Assembly (NCBI GenBank): GCA_048526005.1
Contig: DBFVEH010000013.1
Span: 97,642 to 161,641, forward strand
DNA length: 64,000 nt
Source of the DNA: QALR01 sp900552255
Lineage (GTDB): Bacteria; Bacillota; Clostridia; Oscillospirales; CAG-272
Direction of reading: 5' to 3'
The notes under the pieces are model-generated. The model did not search any database and was not told where the DNA came from. It was given only the letters and a program-made list of their open reading frames with translations. Made by a program: the position numbers and the translations under genes. This document shows positions 60,604 to 64,000 of the stretch, in pieces (position 1 is the stretch's first letter; every line of letters starts with the position of its first letter).

Positions 60604-62862
60604 ATGCAGGAAAACAAAAAGAATGTGAATCTCGTCATTGTCGAGTCGCCGGCAAAGGCCGCTACGATCAATTCCTATCTCGGCAGCGGCTATAAGGTCA
60701 TCGCCTCCAAGGGGCATGTCAGAGATCTTCCGAAAAGCAGCCTCGGTGTCGATACGGAGCATGGCTTCAAGGCGAAATACATCAACATACAAGGAAAAAG
60801 CGCGCTCATTTCCGAAATGAAAAAGGAAGCGAAGAACGCGGACAAAATTTATCTCGCGACGGACCCAGACCGTGAGGGAGAAGCGATTTCATGGCATCTC
60901 GCCACGGTCCTCGGCATTGCGCCGGAGGATGCGAACCGCGTGGCGTTCAACGAGATTACCAAAAATACCATCAATTCGGAGATCGAGCATCCGCGCGCGA
61001 TCGACATGAATCTCGTCAATTCCCAGCAGGCGCGCCGCGTGCTTGACCGGATCGTGGGCTATAAGCTCAGTCCTTACCTTTGGAAAACCGTAAAAAGCGG
61101 ACTTTCGGCGGGGCGCGTGCAGTCCGTCGCCACACGGATTATCGTGGAGCGCGAGGCGGAGATCGAAAAATTTGTCCCGAAGGAATTTTGGACGATCGAG
61201 GCGATTCTTTCCCTCGGCAGAAACCAAAAGGGAAAGGCGAAGTTTTTCGGGGACGCAAATGGAAAAATCGAGCTTGCGACCGGCGAGGAGGCGCAGAAGA
61301 TCGTCGATGCCTGCCGCGCGAGCGAGTTCCGGGTAAGCGGCGTCAAAAAATCGAAAAAATCCAAGAGCCCGGAGCCGCCGTTTGAGACCTCGACGCTGCA
61401 ACAGGCCGCGTCCAAGCGCTTCGGCTTTCATTCCAAGCGCACGATGAAGGTCGCGCAGGAGCTTTACGAGGGCGTGAATCTCGGTCCGGCGCACGGCGGC
61501 GTGCATGGTGTCATCACCTATATGAGAACGGATTCGCTCCGCATTTCCGACGAGGCGGCCGCCGCCGCTGAAAAGCTGATCAAGGAGAAATACGGCGCGG
61601 AATTTTATCCGTCGAAGCGAAAGACCTATAAATCCAAAAGCGGCGCGCAGGACGCGCACGAGGCGATCCGTCCGGTCAGCATGGAGCTTCTGCCGGAGGA
61701 AATCCGGCCGTTTCTTACGGCGGATCAATATAGGCTTTATAAGCTGATTTGGGACCGGTTTGTCGCAAGTCAGATGAAAAATGCGGAGTATGACGCCGTG
61801 GAGGTGGAGCTTGACAGCGCGGGCTATCTTTTTAAGATGAGCGAGAGCATTCTGGTATTCAAGGGCTATCGGGTGGCGTATTCGGACGACGAGGACACCG
61901 GCGACAAGAGCTCCAAGCTGCGCGGGATTTCGGAGGGCGACGTGCTGCCGTGCGAGGAGATCACGCCGATTCAGAATTTTACGGAGCCGCCCCCGCATTT
62001 CGACGAGGCGTCTCTCATCAAATTTTTAAAGGAAAAGGGGATCGGGCGTCCGAGCACCTATGCGCCGACGATCACCACGATTCTCGAAAGAGGCTATATC
62101 GAGCGGGATAAAAAGCTTCTCCTTGCGACGCCGCTCGGCAAGGCGACGGTGGAGCTCATGAAAAAGAACTTCCCGGAGATCGTCGATTATAAATTTACGG
62201 CCAACATGGAGACCGAGCTTGACGAGATCGCGCGCGGAGACAACACCTTCGAGCACGTTTTGGAGGATTTCTACGGGGATTTTGAAAAAACGCTCGAGCG
62301 TGCGCAGGAGCATATCGGAGAGAACAAGGTTGAGCTTCCGGTCGAGGAATCCGATATCATCTGTGAAAAATGCGGAAGAAGAATGGTGATCAAAACCGGC
62401 AGATTCGGCAAATTCGCCGCTTGTCCGGGTTATCCTGAATGTAAAAATACGAAGCCTCTCGACGCTTCCGGCGAAGTCAAAAAGGAAAAAGAGGCGCCGG
62501 AAAAAACCGATCTCAAATGCGAGCTTTGCGGCGGGGATATCGTCATCCGCAAGAGCCGTTACGGCAAATTTTATGCTTGCAGCAACTTCCCGAAGTGTAA
62601 ATATACAAAGCCGATCCGAGAGGAAATCGGCGTGTCGTGCCCGAAGTGCGGCGCGCCTGTCGTCAAGGGCTTTGGGAAAAATCACACTGCTTTTTACAGC
62701 TGTTCGGATTATCCGAAATGCGATTTCTCCGTATGGGATATGCCGACGGAAAAGAATTGTCCCGTATGCGGCTCGCGCTTGCTTGTAAAAAAGGGGAAAG
62801 GATATCTTTATTGCATGAATAAGGATTGCTCCTACAAGGAAGATGCGCCGGAAAAAGAATAA
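60604..62862 (+). CDS. topA: DNA topoisomerase I
   Basis: 752 residues. Toprim domain with VIVESPAKAATI and ATDPDREGEAISWH, catalytic Tyr in ITYMRTDSLRIS (about 305), and four C-terminal C4 zinc ribbons (CEKCGRRM, CELCGGD, CPKCGAP, CPVCGSR). Relaxes negative supercoils. The ATG at 60604 has AAGGAG at 10 bases; a GTG at 60592 is too close. Confidence 0.96.
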   Translation: MQENKKNVNLVIVESPAKAATINSYLGSGYKVIASKGHVRDLPKSSLGVDTEHGFKAKYINIQGKSALISEMKKEAKNADKIYLATDPDREGEAISWHLATVLGIAPEDANRVAFNEITKNTINSEIEHPRAIDMNLVNSQQARRVLDRIVGYKLSPYLWKTVKSGLSAGRVQSVATRIIVEREAEIEKFVPKEFWTIEAILSLGRNQKGKAKFFGDANGKIELATGEEAQKIVDACRASEFRVSGVKKSKKSKSPEPPFETSTLQQAASKRFGFHSKRTMKVAQELYEGVNLGPAHGGVHGVITYMRTDSLRISDEAAAAAEKLIKEKYGAEFYPSKRKTYKSKSGAQDAHEAIRPVSMELLPEEIRPFLTADQYRLYKLIWDRFVASQMKNAEYDAVEVELDSAGYLFKMSESILVFKGYRVAYSDDEDTGDKSSKLRGISEGDVLPCEEITPIQNFTEPPPHFDEASLIKFLKEKGIGRPSTYAPTITTILERGYIERDKKLLLATPLGKATVELMKKNFPEIVDYKFTANMETELDEIARGDNTFEHVLEDFYGDFEKTLERAQEHIGENKVELPVEESDIICEKCGRRMVIKTGRFGKFAACPGYPECKNTKPLDASGEVKKEKEAPEKTDLKCELCGGDIVIRKSRYGKFYACSNFPKCKYTKPIREEIGVSCPKCGAPVVKGFGKNHTAFYSCSDYPKCDFSVWDMPTEKNCPVCGSRLLVKKGKGYLYCMNKDCSYKEDAPEKE

Positions 62863-62864
62863 AA

Positions 62865-62897
62865 GAATGTCCCATCTTTGGATGGGGCATTCTTTTC
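62865..62897 (+). terminator. Terminator after topA
   Basis: AGAATGTCCCATC and GGATGGGGCATTCT form a stem with a TTT loop, followed by TTTCC. Confidence 0.75.
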
Positions 62898-63293
62898 CTT
62901 TGCAAAGGAGAAACGTGTTCTTTTCTTGTCCGTACAAGAAAAGAACGAAAAGAAGCCGCAAGCGTACCGCTTGACCGTTTGTGCGGCCGGCAGCGGTTCG
63001 GTGGCGGCTATGAAAGACGGCATCCACGCTCGCGGGGTTCGCGTGATCCGTCAACCGCCGCGTGTTTGTCGATATCATGCCGGATGACGCTCACACGGCG
63101 CGCGCCTTGCGCCTGTTGGCGCGGACTTCCCAGCCGCACGAACTTCCCGCACGGCGAATGTTGGCTTGCCGAGCAAAGCGAGAGCAAACAACTGTTGGGA
63201 GCCGTGGGTATGCGCTTCCCAGTAGCACAATGAGAGTCCGAGACAGCGTCTCGGTGAGTCTTTTGGTGCTTTTCTCCTCAGTGAGAAAAGCAC
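62895..63293 (+). repeat. Structured intergenic repeat, copy R6
   Basis: 399 bp. Second hairpin GTTCTTTTCTTGT/ACAAGAAAAGAAC, third CAAGCG/CGCTTG, penultimate CCGAGAC/GTCTCGG, last GTGCTTTTCTC/GAGAAAAGCAC. First of a three-copy array downstream of topA. Confidence 0.9.
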
Positions 63294-63300
63294 ATATTTT

Positions 63301-63684
63301 CTCCTTTGCAAAGGAGAAACGTGTTCTTTTCTTGTACGCACAAGAAAAGAACGAAAAGAAACCGCAAGCGTACCGCTTGACCGTTTGTGCGAGCCGAAAA
63401 CGCATCTCGTCGGCTCCCGGCACGTGTTTGCACTCGGTAAACTCGTGCAATCCACGGCGGAACACGCCGAACGGGCGGCGAGTGCAATCCGGCAGTTTGC
63501 GCCTGCGGGCGCGGACTTCCCAGCCGCACGAACTTCCCGCACGGCGAATGTTGGCTTGCCGAGCAAAGCGAGAGCAAACAACTGTTGGGAGCCGTGGGTA
63601 TGCGCTTCCCAGCAGAAGATTGAGAGTCCGAGACGGGAGTCTCGGCGACTCTTTTCGTCGTTTTCTCGTCGGTGAGAAAACGAC
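63301..63684 (+). repeat. Structured intergenic repeat, copy R7
   Basis: 384 bp, 7 bases after R6. The block from about 63390 to 63495 is replaced by an unrelated sequence rich in short inverted repeats; the rest matches R6. Last hairpin is GTCGTTTTCTC/GAGAAAACGAC, unlike R6. Confidence 0.9.
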
Positions 63685-63693
63685 ATCTTTATT

Positions 63694-64000
63694 CTCCTTT
63701 GCAAAGGAGAGAGACGTGTTCTTTTCTTTGCGGAAAGAAAAGAACGAAAAGAAGCCGCAAGCGTACCGCTTGACCGTTTGTGCGGCCGGCAGCGGTTCGG
63801 TGGCGGCTATGAAAGACGGCGTCCACGCTCACTTCGTTCGCGTGATCCGTCAACCGCCGCCTTTCGCAAGCATCGCGCCGGAGGACGCTCACACGGCGCG
63901 CGCCTTGCGCCTGCGGGCGCGGAGTTTCCAGTCGCAGTTACTTCCCGCACGGCGTGTTCCGCCGTGGCTTGCGTACCCTTTGCGGTGCGCAAACACGTGT
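63694..64000 (+). repeat. Structured intergenic repeat, copy R8 (cut by window end)
   Basis: At least 307 bp, 9 bases after R7. Second hairpin GTTCTTTTCTTT/AAAGAAAAGAAC, third CAAGCG/CGCTTG. After CGCACGGCG (about 63945) the sequence departs from the other copies. Confidence 0.88.

Noticed and set aside
62895..64000. CRISPR array
   Set aside because: Units are about 400 bp with no short constant repeats separated by unique spacers, and no cas gene is present.

Overview
The window reads as a chromosomal segment of an endospore-forming member of the class Clostridia, probably a gut-type lineage; this is inferred from gene content, not from a marker search. Supporting signs are the LL-diaminopimelate aminotransferase (DapL) route to lysine, dipicolinate synthase (SpoVFA/SpoVFB), SpoIVFB-like, YtvI-like and SleL-like sporulation proteins, BspA-type leucine-rich surface proteins, AGGAGG-type ribosome binding sites, many TTG and GTG starts, and standard -35/-10 promoters with 17-base spacers.

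Layout: (1) 1-4005, minus strand, an arginine operon argG-argH-argC-argJ (argJ runs off the window) with its promoter covered by two ArgR boxes. (2) 4247-12150, plus strand, a seven-gene diaminopimelate/lysine operon dapA-dapB-dapF-dapL-lysA-lysC-asd behind a promoter, a lysine riboswitch and an intrinsic terminator. (3) 12600-15800, RNA genes: rnpB (minus), tRNA-Glu and tRNA-Met (minus), and tRNA-Val, -Asp, -Phe, -Gly and -Cys (plus). (4) 15900-21250, accessory genes: a TetR regulator divergent from an alpha/beta hydrolase, a long secreted BspA-like protein and two half-size TauE/SafE permeases. (5) 21400-30400, plus strand housekeeping: uppP, ftsK/spoIIIE, tmk, a DJ-1 protein, 5-formyl-THF cyclo-ligase, a CPBP protease, mltG and a U32 protein. 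(6) 30400-37700, SleL-like LysM/GH18 protein, LRR lipoprotein, YtvI-like, SpoIVFB-like, cyclophilin, CmpB-like membrane protein, and mntP behind a yybP-ykoY manganese riboswitch. (7) 37700-43650, a Wzz-like protein and a transporter cluster ABC - DUF1854 - ABC in which both ABC proteins carry an N-terminal zinc-ribbon-like motif. (8) 44200-48400, dipicolinate synthase operon and, on minus, two adjacent broken secreted-protein genes: a subtilase split by a perfect 31-bp tandem duplication and a lipoprotein split at a T6 tract. (9) 48600-64000, plus strand housekeeping: TspO-like, a His-less HPr-like protein, D-Ala-D-Ala carboxypeptidase, GNAT, mtaB, RluA-type synthase, upp, infC-rpmI-rplT, a SpoU methyltransferase, HAD phosphatase, dprA and topA.

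The most unusual feature is a family of about 400-bp intergenic repeats: eight copies (one cut by the window edge) at four sites, singly or in head-to-tail arrays with 7-9 base AT-rich gaps. Each is a chain of hairpins. At least four hairpins differ between copies by matched changes in both arms, and the middle contains swapped hairpin segments. No transposase, inverted terminal repeat or credible ORF was seen in them. I do not recognise the family.

Functional links: the dap operon makes lysine and cell-wall precursors, and its DapA product is also the substrate of the dipicolinate synthase encoded at 44205-45625, so lysine sensing by the riboswitch also bears on spore dipicolinate supply. 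mltG, dacF-like, uppP and the dap genes all serve the cell wall; ftsK/spoIIIE, topA and dprA act on DNA.
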